Made by a program: the position numbers and the translations under genes. Below the pieces are notes generated by a model that was given only the letters and a program-made list of their open reading frames with translations, did not search any database and was not told the origin of the DNA. 64,000 nt of DNA from positions 6,944,001-7,008,000 of the forward strand of contig NC_133302.1 in assembly GCF_005239225.2 (NCBI RefSeq), written 5' to 3'. Below are positions 23,101 through 33,899 of this stretch, one piece after another. This stretch comes from Populus alba. Taxonomy: Eukaryota > Streptophyta > Magnoliopsida > Malpighiales > Salicaceae. Within the stretch, counting starts at the first letter, position 1, and each line of letters opens with the position of its first letter.

Positions 23101-23136
23101 AAAACCCTAAACCCACAACACCTCCGCCTATATAAA
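23101..23136 (+). promoter_or_regulatory. Cyclophilin promoter: telo-box and TATA box
   Basis: AAACCCTAAACCC at 23102-23114 is a telo-box, and CTATATAAA at 23128-23136 is a TATA box. Upstream, TGGGCT at 22964 and AGCCCA near 23021 fit TCP-bound site II elements. Telo-box plus site II is typical of housekeeping and translation-related plant genes. Confidence 0.55.
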
Positions 23137-23203
23137 CCACAGCTAAAATCCTTCTCCTCCATCTCTTCACCAAGCCCCTGCAACTCCAATCTCACGTGTC
23201 AAG

Positions 23204-23907
23204 GTGCGCGCTTTCTCTACACTACTTTCAACCTCTCTCTTTCTTGTCTCACAGTTTGCACTGCATTTTCATTCTCTTTTGTATTAATTTTGAACTAATT
23301 GATGTAAATCTCTGCGTGTTTTGAGTGTTGAAGAGCACATATCGAAGGCTTGCAGGTGGTTTATTTCAAAAAATCTGTGAGCTCAAAGCTTGTGCAATAT
23401 AATAAATCACCCATTAAAAAAAACCCTTTTGACAATATACTTGTTTGCTTGAGGATTTTTTGTGGGGCGATGCACATTTTTTTTATTCATTTGCTATTAT
23501 TTTTTGAAAGTTATGTTTTTGTATGGATTTGGGTCATCTTTTTTATAAGAAATGAATGTTTCTGGATCTGGGTTTTTGCCTGTCTTTATGTTTGTTGGCT
23601 TTATCTCTTTGGAATTTTTTTTTTTTGGGTTCTGTAAAGCCAATTTGCAGAGCAAGGGTGTCGAAAATGGCACAACTTGCATTGAAGGTTGGCGATACTA
23701 ATAGCAATTCTCCGTGCCTATCAAATCTTGATTTCATTTTGATTATGGCCTCGAACAAGTTGCTATATTGGTTATTCTTTTCTTTGTTCTTTTTTATTCT
23801 GTTTTGATGTTATAGTTGGTGTGGGAATCTAGTGTATGAAAATAGGCATTTAGGTATTGTTGCTAGTTTAGGCACTGAAATTCCTTTGTTCTTTTGATGT
23901 TTAATAG
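23204..23907 (+). other. 5'UTR intron of the cyclophilin gene (predicted)
   Basis: Donor AAG|GTGCGC at 23204 and acceptor TTTAATAG at 23907 bracket 704 bp of T-rich DNA just after the likely transcription start. Its removal gives a short leader ending at the ATG at 23930. Inferred from splice signals only. Confidence 0.5.
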
Positions 23908-23929
23908 GGTTTGAATTGTGTGATTGAAG

Positions 23930-24454
23930 ATGTCGAATCCGAAGGTTTTCTTTGACATTCTAATTGGCAAGATGAAAGCAGGGAGGATTGTGATGGAACT
24001 ATTTGCTGATGCTACTCCGAAAACTGCTGAAAATTTCCGTGCTCTATGCACCGGGGAGAAAGGGATTGGAAATGCCGGGAAACCATTACACTACAAGGGT
24101 TCGACTTTCCATCGCATAATCCCAAACTTCATGTGTCAAGGTGGGGATTTTACTAGGGGTAATGGAACTGGAGGAGAATCAATCTATGGAGCAAAGTTTG
24201 CAGATGAGAACTTTAAGCTGAAGCATACAGGGCCTGGTGTTTTATCAATGGCAAATTCTGGACCGAACACTAATGGTTCCCAATTCTTCATTTGCACTGA
24301 GAAGACCTCATGGCTTGATGGGAAACATGTTGTTTTTGGGAAAGTTGTAGATGGCTATGGCGTTGTTCAGGAAATGGAGAAGGTAGGGTCCAATAGTGGG
24401 ACGACAAAAGAAACTGTTATTGTTGAAGATTGTGGTCAAATAATAGAGAACTGA
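23930..24454 (+). CDS. Cyclophilin-type peptidyl-prolyl cis-trans isomerase (cytosolic CYP18/19 type)
   Basis: Uninterrupted 174-aa frame. The enzyme catalyses cis-trans isomerisation of X-Pro bonds, is the cyclosporin A receptor, and acts as a folding helper in the cytosol and nucleus. All active-site residues are present: Arg62, Phe67, Met68, Gln70, Phe120, Trp128, Leu129 and His133, each offset by +7 from human CypA. The offset is due to the plant-type divergent-loop insertion at about 46-54 (IGNAGKPLH). Cys40 and Cys168, the redox-sensitive pair described for plant divergent-loop cyclophilins, are both there. There is no signal peptide or extension, so cytosolic. A coding region without introns is usual for this class. 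The first in-frame ATG with family-like N-terminus MSNPKVFFD sets the start. Confidence 0.96.
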   Translation: MSNPKVFFDILIGKMKAGRIVMELFADATPKTAENFRALCTGEKGIGNAGKPLHYKGSTFHRIIPNFMCQGGDFTRGNGTGGESIYGAKFADENFKLKHTGPGVLSMANSGPNTNGSQFFICTEKTSWLDGKHVVFGKVVDGYGVVQEMEKVGSNSGTTKETVIVEDCGQIIEN

Positions 24455-25720
24455 AGTGCATGATCAAGATAATGTCTTAGATGTATTTCAGATAATTAAG
24501 TGTTGCAAGCTTTATCTTTTGCAACCATGTAGTTTTTCATTTGAACTTGTAAAGCAATGCTCATCTTGTCATTTGCAACCTTAATCCCTGTTGTGTATAT
24601 AAGAGTTCCGTTGCTGGGAAATATTAAATTCTTGCTTAAACAATTTTGACACAAACAGAAGGGATACAAAAATTTAACTTATTTGAATAAAACTTCGCAA
24701 TCAAATATTAGGGATTGCAAATGCATTCAATCAACCACATTCAAATATCTTGTTATCCAAAACCCTGGATATACTTGGAAGTAACTTGCAAGAAAAAACC
24801 TCACCAATTTTGTTGATTATGGCAAAATCAGAAAGATGGCTGCCTCAAGAAGATACTGTTGTCTTTCTGCCTCTATAATTTCTTTAGCCTAGGTGTGCAT
24901 ATATAAATGATCAAAGCTAGGTTACACAAGTTCATATCCTGCTAAGAAAAAAGTGCCAGGCCGAAGTTCAAATCTTATTCTATTTCTTGGATGAGAGGCA
25001 ATGTATTGTAACTCTATTTACTTAATTAAATCAACCAATCAATTCAAGCCACCTCATTATTCAATTCAAACCATAAATTCCATCAGTGTCTGGATACCAT
25101 GGTTTGGAACTTGCAGGCAATGTTTGTTTTGTTGCCGATTAATGTTCTATGACCTGTTTTAGTGTTTGCAAAGTTGTTTATGGGCAATTTGCATAGAAAA
25201 GATTCTACTCAAGCTGCGTTGAACTGGATGACTGTTTTGAAGAGGTTTTAGGTTCATTTTCTCTTTAAGTTTAGCTAAGAGCAGTTGTAAGCCCCAAAAC
25301 ACCCTATAATAAGATCAAACAAGTCTAACTATATTTAGGTAAGTTTAGAGCTATCCATAGGTTCATCATTTACTTGAACAATCCAAAGATTCATTACAAG
25401 CTTCTTCTTGTAGATTACTAATGGCGACAATCTGCTAATTGTTGCACAAAATGGAAGCTCGGAGGCTTTAATTTTATTTCTTCCTACCTTTTTCTTGGTT
25501 TCTTGGTGAAGCAGAGAATCTACATGTCGAACTTTTATGAATGCTACTGCTCTGTTTCTTCCTTTTCTCTTTTCTTGGTACAATAGAGAATCCACTGGTC
25601 AAACTTGACACATAACTGCTCAAATCCTACCCCTCTATCACAATTCAAGAGCAGCTTTCGTTCCTTATGGTATTCTTTGATATGGGTTATTATACTCCAT
25701 AGTACACCACTCTATCACTC
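24455..25720. other. Cyclophilin 3'UTR and intergenic DNA
   Basis: The 3'UTR probably ends near 24620. The rest has no recognisable gene. An 86-codon minus-strand frame at 25335-25595 contains an imperfect internal duplication and no known motif; I regard it as non-coding. Confidence 0.45.
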
Positions 25721-25864
25721 AGAAGTCTGGCTTGATGTGTCAGCGTACTCTGTGAAGTTTTCTTTGCTTGCAAATCCTCTAGTTATGGAGTTATCCCCAA
25801 TCATCTATTGTTCATATTAGCAGTTTAGCATAGAAGTTGTATCCTCACACACAGACAGAGCGAG
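25721..25864. repeat. Direct repeat, left copy (flanks patatin-like gene 2)
   Basis: About 144 bp that recur at 33440-33584 in the same orientation, e.g. 'GAAGTCTGGCTTGATGTGTC' and 'TTTTCTTTGCTTGCAAATCC'. The two copies bracket the whole disrupted patatin-like gene. Confidence 0.8.
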
Positions 25865-27880
25865 CTTCTTTGCATGCATCGCTAGTATTTCCAATCGCAT
25901 TCTTCAACGACATAAAAACTCAGACCTATTTTCAGATGTTGCTGCTTTATTTATGTATTACAATAGAGAGTACACAACTCAAATAACCTTAGGATCACTG
26001 CCCAGATCCCAACCCTAGCTCATACAGCTCGAGCCAAATGCCATCTCTTGGTGGACATATTTATTTTACTACAAATTATTTCTTTATAACATATATAGCT
26101 TATTTTCTTATTCTTCTATATATACTATTACGTACTACAGCTGATGAAGAAGCAACCTGGCCTGAAGAGTCAATCTCTGAAGTTGAAGTTGGTTGCAAAT
26201 CCTTCTAGACAGCTGGTTATAGAAAAGCCATATATATGCTCTCTGACTTTATTCTGATATTAGCCTAGAATTACAGGGCCTTTTTTTTTTATTTCCTCTT
26301 TTTTCTTATTTTCGAAATTGAAAACTAATGGAACTAATAACGGGTGTCTGGTGTCAGCAACATCCTATGTACTTGACAAAATATCATCCAGAAAGACTTG
26401 ATCGGCTAGCATGTCTTATGGCGGACAATCTTTCTGCAAGCCTGCAGAACAAAGTGCATAAATAGCTATAAATTACACTAATTAATTAAGAACTAATGAT
26501 CACCAGAGGAACAGCAAAGCCAAGAAGCAAGTATCTTGCCCTTACTTAATGAGCTTTTCCTTATTAGCTTCCACTAGCTCTTTACCAATCTTCTCGAGAT
26601 TGTCAAGGTTTTCTTTGCTCGAGTTGTCCATCGAGGCTTCGGCATATGTCAAGTTTTCAACCTGGTTAACATTCAAGGAAAATGTCAATCATTCATTCAA
26701 GCATTGCAACATCTTTGATCATGAATTTGGCAGCATCGAAAACACATGAACAATTGTAGCCCACTACCTGTGGAGCTTCATACGAAAAGGAAGGTGGGTT
26801 GTAAGTACCTGAATGCGGATATAGTTGTCTTCTAAACCAGAGAACTGAAAGAAACTGGATGTATATATTTCAACCATCTCATTCGATCCTGCCATCAAGA
26901 CATCAGTCAATGGGCGAGATTGTTCAGGTCCAAAAAACCACTTGACGAGTCCCCATGCGGTGTCAGGGCTTCCAACCTCGAGCTTGTTAGTTCCTTTTGA
27001 TGATCCAGTTCCAAGGGAAAGAACAAGAAGTTTACGAGCATTGATTTTCTTTTCTTTCATCGCCTCACATATAGCCAGAAAGGTCTGATAAAAACATTGT
27101 CAAAAGCAATTGACCATCTCCTTCAAATTCATTGAAGATAGATAATATACATTGAACAAGGTTACATAAACTGTGACTTACAGGATTGTTAACTGCAACG
27201 CCCCCATCAACCAGGTTGTATTCCCTGGAGGTTTTAAGAGTACGAGGAGGGTGACGATCAAATATACTCGCGCCATGACAAACCTGTTTGAGCTCGGTGG
27301 TAGTTGAAAAATAGCGAGGAGGAAGGAAAGTTGGTGCTGCAGACGACCCAAGACATACTTCTGATAGCTGAACATCCATTGACTTCTCATGCTTTGCCTG
27401 CATTTTTTCATCAGAAAGGATGATGGCATGTCATTATATACCCAGTTGCCTTTTGATTTTGACAAAAAAATTTAAAACACATCAAGCCATTATTGATTAC
27501 TGTTACATTTTTCAAAGTATATATATATGGACAAATGATTAGCGGACAAGGCGATGTTGCCTGTTTAGGAATAGTGGAGAATTGACATGCACATCTAGTT
27601 GACATGACAAATCCATCATGGCTTGAACTTTAATTTAAATTAATTTTAATATTGAGTTAGTTAAATTAAAATGTTCTAATTGATTAATTTATAATTAAGT
27701 TGACGTGCTTAGCATAGTGAATTTTTAAAAAATATTTTTTTAAAGATAAAAATTAAAATAAAATCATTTTGGACACAAAATGACAATCAAATTAACCCAA
27801 TGACCTCATATACACTACAAAATGGTATCATGAAATTACCAATTAGCGGTGTATTTTCTACAAAACGAGGATATTAAACG

Positions 27881-27902
27881 TTTTTTTTTTTTTTTTTTTT
27901 TA
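27881..27902. repeat. Poly-T tract in intron 4 of patatin-like gene 2
   Basis: 22-nt T-run close to exon 4, an A-run on the coding strand. It could be the tail of a small retroposon, but no element body was identified. Confidence 0.7.
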
Positions 27903-28930
27903 AATTACGTGTGAACAATCTACACAGAATTCCTCTGTTATTCAGTAGCATCGCCACAGCTTGCTCTTGACGAATAATTTTCCTATATTTTACCACAGAA
28001 TCAAGAAGAATAACCTTTGATGTGCAGAAAACTGTTGGCTGTAGAAGCTTGATATCAAAAGAAGGAATTATCACATTAGTCAGACTCTCAGAGAGCATTG
28101 TCTCTTTCAATAATTTCTGGATTATGTCACGCAGAGGACCGCCATCATACCGGGGATACCACAACGTTAAGATAAGAGACCGGATGATATCTGGAAAGCT
28201 AGGCCTCATCAATTTGTCACCTGAGTTCTTGCCATTGTACCTGTTAACATGAGCTAACAAGTAAGTGTCAGTTTTTCCATCTGGAAATCAAATTAACAAA
28301 CAAGTACTAACGTTTCGACGAACTGAAGAATTTGCTCCGACTCCTCAAGGTTAAACTTGGCATTGTGTTTTGCAGCATTTGGGATTTGGTTACTTTCTTT
28401 TAGCGTGGTAACCAATTCTCCCAGAAGAGTTCCAACGTCAGGCTCGGTTTTCTGAGGAAATATAACAGCAGCATTTTTATGATAGAAGTCGTTGATATCT
28501 TTTGCAGCAAACAAAGGTCGTTTCTGATCATTTGGTGCAGTAATCATAGCTGCCATAAGCCCTCCTGTGCTAGTCCCAGCAATGTAGTCAAAGTAATCTG
28601 CAATCCTCACATCCTTGTTCTCAGGATCCAACTCCTACGAAATTAGATAAATAAATTGACGTTGAATTAGTCTTCCATGTTTAACAATTATGATTTTGAT
28701 GATTGCAGTGCTTTGTTGATCTACGACGAGAATAAGGCTAGCAACCAACCAACCTGGAGCTTTGATTCGAGAAAGGCAAGGACTGTGCCAGGAATGATGC
28801 CTCTCACTCCCCCACCATCAATACTAAGAATGGTGATAAGTGTTCGTTAAAGGAATTAACCAGACAAATCGCTCCACCAACTAAGAACGGCCATGCACCA
28901 CCACCCATAGAATCAAGAAAGAGCTCTCAG

Positions 28931-29054
28931 GTTCAAGCCCTAGGTTGCTCATATGATGGCCACTGGAGGTTTACATGGTCGTTCACTTCAGGGCCCGTGG
29001 GATTAGTCGTGTTGCGCGCAAGCTAGCCCGGACACCCACGTTAATCTAAAAAAA
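28931..29054 (+). mobile_element. 5'-truncated SINE in the LINE leader
   Basis: Starts at box B (GGTTCAAGCCCT, whose first G is the last TSD base), then has the 3' module with GGGCCCGTGGGATTAG and CCCGGACACCCACG and an A-tail. It is flanked by AAGAAAGAGCTCTCAG at 28915-28930 and 29055-29070. Its box A is lost. Confidence 0.8.
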
Positions 29055-29070
29055 AAGAAAGAGCTCTCAG

Positions 29071-29278
29071 TTACACTTGAGGTTCTAGCCCATTGGTCAA
29101 CAGCAAAGCTTATCTTTGCGAAGGTCCTGGGTTCAAACCTCAAGAGTACCAGCCTGTCACCCCCGCGGTGCCTTACCTGCCTACTGGGCTTGCAGGATGT
29201 TCAGTAGGCCCTGGGATTAGTTGTGGTGCGCGTAAGCTGGCCCGGACACCCAGGGTCAAAAAAAAAAAAAAAAAAAAA
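29071..29278 (+). mobile_element. Second SINE, full length, in series with the first
   Basis: Box A-like TAGCCCATTGGTC, box B GGTTCAAACCTC, a 3' module with GGCCCTGGGATTAG and CCCGGACACCCAGG, and an A-tail of about 20 nt. It is flanked by GAGCTCTCAG at 29061-29070 and again at 29279-29288, the same target the first SINE used. Confidence 0.82.
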
Positions 29279-29416
29279 GAGCTCTCAGGCAATTCGAAAT
29301 TAGAGAGAGAAGTTAGAGAGAGATGCTCTCCTCCTGCCTGCAGCCGTTCTCTTGTTTCTAATTTCCAGTCACTGTTTTGCTCTTTGGCTCTACTGATTCT
29401 TGTCTTCTCGCCATTA

Positions 29417-30481
29417 ATGGGGAACAAAAAGAACAGATCGGGTCCCTCCAAATACCAGATCAAGCGTCAAAAGTCTTTGGCTGCTTCCCATCTTGTGAAT
29501 AATTCAGCTATTCTAGCTTTGGAAGCTCGGTCTTCTTCTGAAACTGTTCATGGAACAGTCCACCCAATTTCAAATTCAAATCTCAGCCCGCCTATGGTCT
29601 CTTCTCCTCAGTCTCCATGTTCTACTCAACATATCTCTTCTTCTTCTTCTCATGGTTCTGAGCCTCAACATCATGATGACTCTCCAAGCATCAAACATGT
29701 TTTTGTGGCCGACTGGTTGGAAGATGAAGATGCATATCCGGATGATGAGGCTTTGGAAACTAACTCAGTTGAGGAGGAGTATGCTGGGGGATTTAAATTC
29801 TTTATTTCACCAGTGAATGCGACTCCTCTCTTTCCAGTTGCTTCAGCTTCAGTGGCTCTACCACCTACTGTTCTTTCTCCGGCAAGTCCTCAGACAGTTG
29901 ATTCCAAAATCAATCATTCTATCATTGCGTTGATTCCAAAATCTGCCAATACCTCATCTGCATCAGATTTTTGTCCAATCTCCTGCTGCAATGTTATTTA
30001 CAAAGTCATTGCCAAGCTCCTTGCAGCAAGATTATCTCAAGCACTTGCGCCAATTATTAGTCCAATGCAGAATGCTTTCCTTGGAGGGCGTTTGATGACG
30101 GATAATATTCACCTTCTGCAAGAGCTCCTGCGTAATTATGGACGAAAGCGGACTTCTCCCCGCTGCATGATGAAGATCGATTTCAAGAAAGCTTTTGACT
30201 CGGTTCAGTGGCCCTTTCTTCGTCAGCTTCTTCTTCTGCTTGGGTTTCCAAGCCGGTTTGTCCATCTTATAATGCAATGTGTTGAGACTGCCTCTTATTC
30301 CGTTGCTGTTAATGGTAGCATCTATGGTTTTTTTCCGGGGAAAAATGGAGTTCGGCAAGGAGATCCTCTATCCCCCTACCTTTTTCTGGTTTGCATGGAA
30401 TACTTCTCTCAAGAGGGGATATGCCTTCGGTGTCTTGCTTGTTCCAGCAATTGGTCTCTTTTGGTGAGATTTCAGGGCTGA
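29417..30481 (+). pseudogene. LINE ORF: ORF1-like N-terminus fused by deletion to an RT core
   Basis: The frame opens MGNKKNRSGPSKYQ and runs through a Ser/Pro-rich and acidic region. It then passes directly, around 29900, into RT sequence (IALIPKSANTSS..., DFCPISCCNVIYK, MKIDFKKAFDSV, GVRQGDPLSPYLF). The endonuclease domain expected between them is absent. After MEYFS (about 30410) the frame departs from the RT, because a second deletion removed the block with [FY]ADD. The product would be an inactive fusion. Confidence 0.8.
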
Positions 30482-31682
30482 AAATCAATGTCAGCAAATC
30501 TTCCATTTATTTGGAGGAGTTTCGGGCAGCATCAAACATTCTATCCTCGAGAACACTGGTTTTGCTGAAGGGTCTTTTCCCTTTCGTTACCTTGGCGTTC
30601 CTTTAAGCCCTCATCGTCTCCTCGCCAGCCAATTTTCCCCCCTTCTCCACAAGCTAGAGTCGGCTATCAATGGTTGGTTGGGGAGAAACCTTAGCTATGC
30701 TGGGCGAGCCGAGTTGCTCAAGTCTGTCCTCTACGGCATGGTTCAGTTTTGGCTGAATATTTTTTCTTTTCCTGAACTGGTGATCAAGCGCGTCACCAGT
30801 ATCTGCCGTAATTTCTTATGGACTGGGAATACATTGCAGAGCAAATCTGCTCTTGTTAAATGGCATACTGTTTGTCTCCCCAAGTCTGAAGGAGGGTTGG
30901 GTTTCTTTGATTTCAAAGCTCGCAACAATAGTTTCCTTGCCAAGCTCATCTGGAATATCCACCTCAAGTCTGACTCTATTTGGATCAAATGGGTTCATCA
31001 ATATTATCTGCAATCTTCCTCCATTTGGGACATCACAGCTCATTCCACCTCATCCCCTCTTTGGAAATCAACCATCCTTTTTCGCAACAGCTTATTTGAT
31101 CTTTGTGGTGGCCTCCCTCAGTCTCTATCTTTGATGGCACTTTGGAATTCATCAAAAGGTGCATTTTCAGCCAATGCCTATGACTATTTAAGATTTCGCA
31201 GCTCCCAAGTTCACTGGAGAAGAGTTATTTGGGAGCCCTGGTCCCTGCCTCGATTCAGTTTCATCCTGTGGTTGGCAATCTTGGGTAGGCTTCGTACAAG
31301 AGATAGGCTTCATTTCCTCCAAACTGATTCAACTTGTCCTTTCTACCATGTGGATGATGAGTCTCATAATCACCTCTTCTTTGGTTGCCAATGGACTTCT
31401 CTTCTCTGGAATCGGATCAAGCAATGGCTGCATATCACCAGAAATATGTCTACATTGGACAGAGCTGTTAGGTCCCTATGTAAAAGTGGGAGCGGTGCCG
31501 TCGGCAGAATGAAACGTGTCTCTCTTGCAATAACAGTCTACATAATTTGGGAGGAGAGGAACAAGCGAATTTTTGATAGCTCCTGCTCTACCATTGCCTC
31601 CCTTTTCAGAAATTTTCAGACCCGGTTCTACACAGTCTTACACTTCCATGAGGATGACCACTTTTCTTTTCAATTTGGCTGA
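30411..31682 (+). pseudogene. LINE RT thumb/C-terminal region with zf-RVT domain
   Basis: RT homology resumes at SRGDMPSVSCLFQQLVSF (about 30411) in another frame, shifts once more near 30548, and then stays open through NGWLGRNLSYAGR, GGLGFFDFKARN and the zinc-binding RT-associated region (CPFYHVDDESHNHLFFGC), to the stop at 31682. This confirms the family, and confirms that ORF2 is broken. Confidence 0.8.
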
Positions 31683-32432
31683 TTCCGTGTTTCTCTTCCT
31701 CATATGTTATCTGGTTTATGCATGGCTTTACATGCAGTTTTGCGTCATCTAATGCTGGCTGCATTTCTTGCTTGGCTTTGCTCCATTGAATTTTTCAATG
31801 GAGGTTGGTTATTCGGAGCTAGCTGCTTTCTTCCAATCAGTTTCTGCTGGACTGGAATGTCTCGTTTCGGCTAGTCTCTACTTTGATAAAAGTTCTCTTT
31901 TGCTGCTGGGTCGGACTACTCCATTGATTGGTGCTTCCCTCTTTCATTTGTATGCTTGTTCAAGGAAGTATGTTCCCTTTGATTTTTTGGGTTGTCCAAG
32001 GGAGCCTGTTCCTTTGGTTTTCTTTTCTTCAAGCTTGGCATGCGTTTGGGCAGTTCAAGGGAGTCTGTTCCCGTTGATTTCTGTTCCAAGCATCCCGATC
32101 TTGCTTTTGTCTTAGTCAAGGGTCCTTGATCCTTTACTATTTGTTTTGCTGGTCTCCAGCTTCTTTTTGATCTATTCAATACTTACATTTGATCAAAAAA
32201 AAAAGAATGGTGATAAGTTCTTCATCCGATCCATTCACAAACATTGTATTGCCTACATTTTTTAAAAGTAAAATAAGAACACGTACAACAATAGCAACAA
32301 GATTAATACTTGTTAATGTCAATATTGAAGAAGTTATAGGATTTTTCAAACAAAAGATTTTAGTTAGGAATATTTGAAATGCTTGAGCATGCATGAATGC
32401 AAATTACACAAGTGCTCACTGCGGGTTGCCAT

Positions 32433-33439
32433 CTAGAACTGAAACTTGAACTTGTTAGGAAGTGTATTTACGTAGCTGCCTCTTTACCACTTGAAGAGAA
32501 AGCACCAGCTCTTCTCCATCTTATATAGAAAAACCAAGGCTTATTTGTCAATGTGAAAAGCAGGAAATATTTACTCAAAAGGCGGAAGAATTCATATCTG
32601 AGGAGGGGACCAAAGCAAGTAGTTGATACCAATGATTTGTACTCATCTGGTATTGTCTTTCCTCCCACGATCAAGTTCGATCAATCTTTTCATTTGTAAC
32701 CCTAGTAAGATAAGTAGGTCATGAAAAACAAAATATTTATAAAACCAAATCCAAAGATCGATTCAGCCTAAGACTCGGATCACAGATTAATGATCAAGCT
32801 TTGAGTTTTTTTTATTTTATTTATCAAAACGATGTAGTTTGATTCTTTTTAGTGACTTGACCTGAGCCGATCTCATGTCCGCTGATTATCAAATTGAGCA
32901 GGCCAGTCTTCTAAAAACATGCTAAACTCCGTGTAAGAGTGAGGATGTGAGTGGACCGCTGGAAGATTTATGGACATATAACAAATTAATAAATTCCAGC
33001 CCCATGAGATTGTTGACTTCTTGTCCAATCTTTGAGAATGGACCAGCTCTTCTCCGTCCTATATAGCAAAAGTAAGCGTGATTTATAAATGTGAACACAA
33101 GGAAATATTACTCGGGCGGAAAAATTAGGTAGTTCAATGCAATTCTCGTGTAGAAATGGGGATGAGAGTGGACCACAACAAGATTTAAGGACATTTTACA
33201 AATTAATTATAAGTACCACCCATATGATATTTTTGGCTACTTTGTACAGTTTTAGCTGTAAACTTTTTATGCATTTATATGAAGCCGGAAATATTGTTGA
33301 AAATTGAAGTTATGTTCTTGGCTTTGCTTCAGGAATGCTTGTTTCCGTAACCATTCTTTCGCTAAAATTTCAAGAAGATAGCTCCAGCATAACCCATCTT
33401 CCATGGAAGCTCCCTTGAATGTTGTAGTAAACTCAATCC
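32433..33439. other. Promoter region of patatin-like gene 2, with a partial duplication
   Basis: On the minus strand a TATA box TCTATATAAG lies at about 32519-32528, some 90 bp from the start codon. The segment 32495-32590, including the TATA, recurs at 33033-33128 with 'CCTATATAG' preserved. Confidence 0.55.
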
Positions 33440-33584
33440 AGAAGTCTGGCTTGATGTGTCAGTGTACTATTTATGTGAAGTTTTCTTTGCTTGCAAATCC
33501 TCTAGTTTTGGAGTTATCCCCAATGATCTATTGTTCATATTAGCAGTTTGGCATAGAAGTTTAATCCTCACACAGACAGCGAGT
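33440..33584. repeat. Direct repeat, right copy (flanks patatin-like gene 2)
   Basis: Second copy of 25721-25864. A few substitutions and a short insertion (near 33467) separate the copies. Confidence 0.8.
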
Positions 33585-33899
33585 TCGATTAATATTTTCA
33601 TTTGTAACCCCAATACAAATAACTAGGTCATACAATCAATATCTCTATACCAACAGCTTAATGTCCTCGATGAGTAGAAAACAAAGATGAGCAGGTTCAA
33701 CATGATCACTAGTAATCATGGCCACTTCTTGAAAATCATACTCCAAAAACACTTTGTGGCGACCCCTATCCGAAGAAAGCACAACCCAAACCTAATAGTA
33801 TTAAGCCCTGTAACAGTGCAACCATATTTGAATACCAAAAATAAATAAATAAATAAATCATATAAAAATAAATAAAAAAAAGAAAAAAAGTTATATATA

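Larger units (their letters stand above)
28842..32202 (+). mobile_element. Internally deleted LINE (non-LTR retrotransposon)
   Basis: Non-LTR element on the + strand, antisense to the patatin-like gene it entered. It ends in an A-tail at about 32195-32204 and is flanked by AAGAATGGTGATAAGT at 28826-28841 and 32203-32218. It contains an ORF1-like start at 29417, an RT core, and a C-terminal zf-RVT region ending at 31682. There is no apurinic endonuclease domain, and the RT block carrying the catalytic [FY]ADD box is missing, so it is non-autonomous. The leader carries two SINEs. Total length without them is near 3 kb, far below a complete plant L1 (about 6-7 kb). Confidence 0.88.
26384..32432 (-). 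pseudogene. Patatin-like phospholipase 2, split in exon 2 by a LINE
   Basis: Exons on the minus strand: 32432-32420, 32252-32203 plus 28841-28754 (one exon split by the LINE; the 16-bp duplicate counts once), 28634-28312, 28240-28015, 27397-27182, 27084-26809, 26661-26546 and 26441-26384. Without the insert, phases join to 449 codons. The other exons are open, with GT-AG introns. Features: DGGGVRG (24-30), nucleophile Ser67 in GTSTGG, Asp292 in DGG. The insertion hits codons just before DGGGVRG, so the chromosomal copy cannot give full-length enzyme unless the insert is removed from the transcript. About 28 extra residues (roughly 259-286) precede the catalytic Asp, relative to genes 1 and 3. 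The short first exon is less certain than the others. Confidence 0.85.

Noticed and set aside
24900..25030. Possible SINE (GAAGTTCAAATCTT resembles box B)
   Set aside because: No box A, tail or target duplication found.
25335..25595. 86-codon minus-strand frame with an internal duplication
   Set aside because: No known motif, no splice partners, and unrelated neighbours. The internal repeat is better explained as duplicated non-coding DNA.
29093..29416. N-terminal extension of the LINE ORF upstream of the ATG at 29417
   Set aside because: The open frame runs through a SINE and its A-tail; the first plausible LINE start is 29417.
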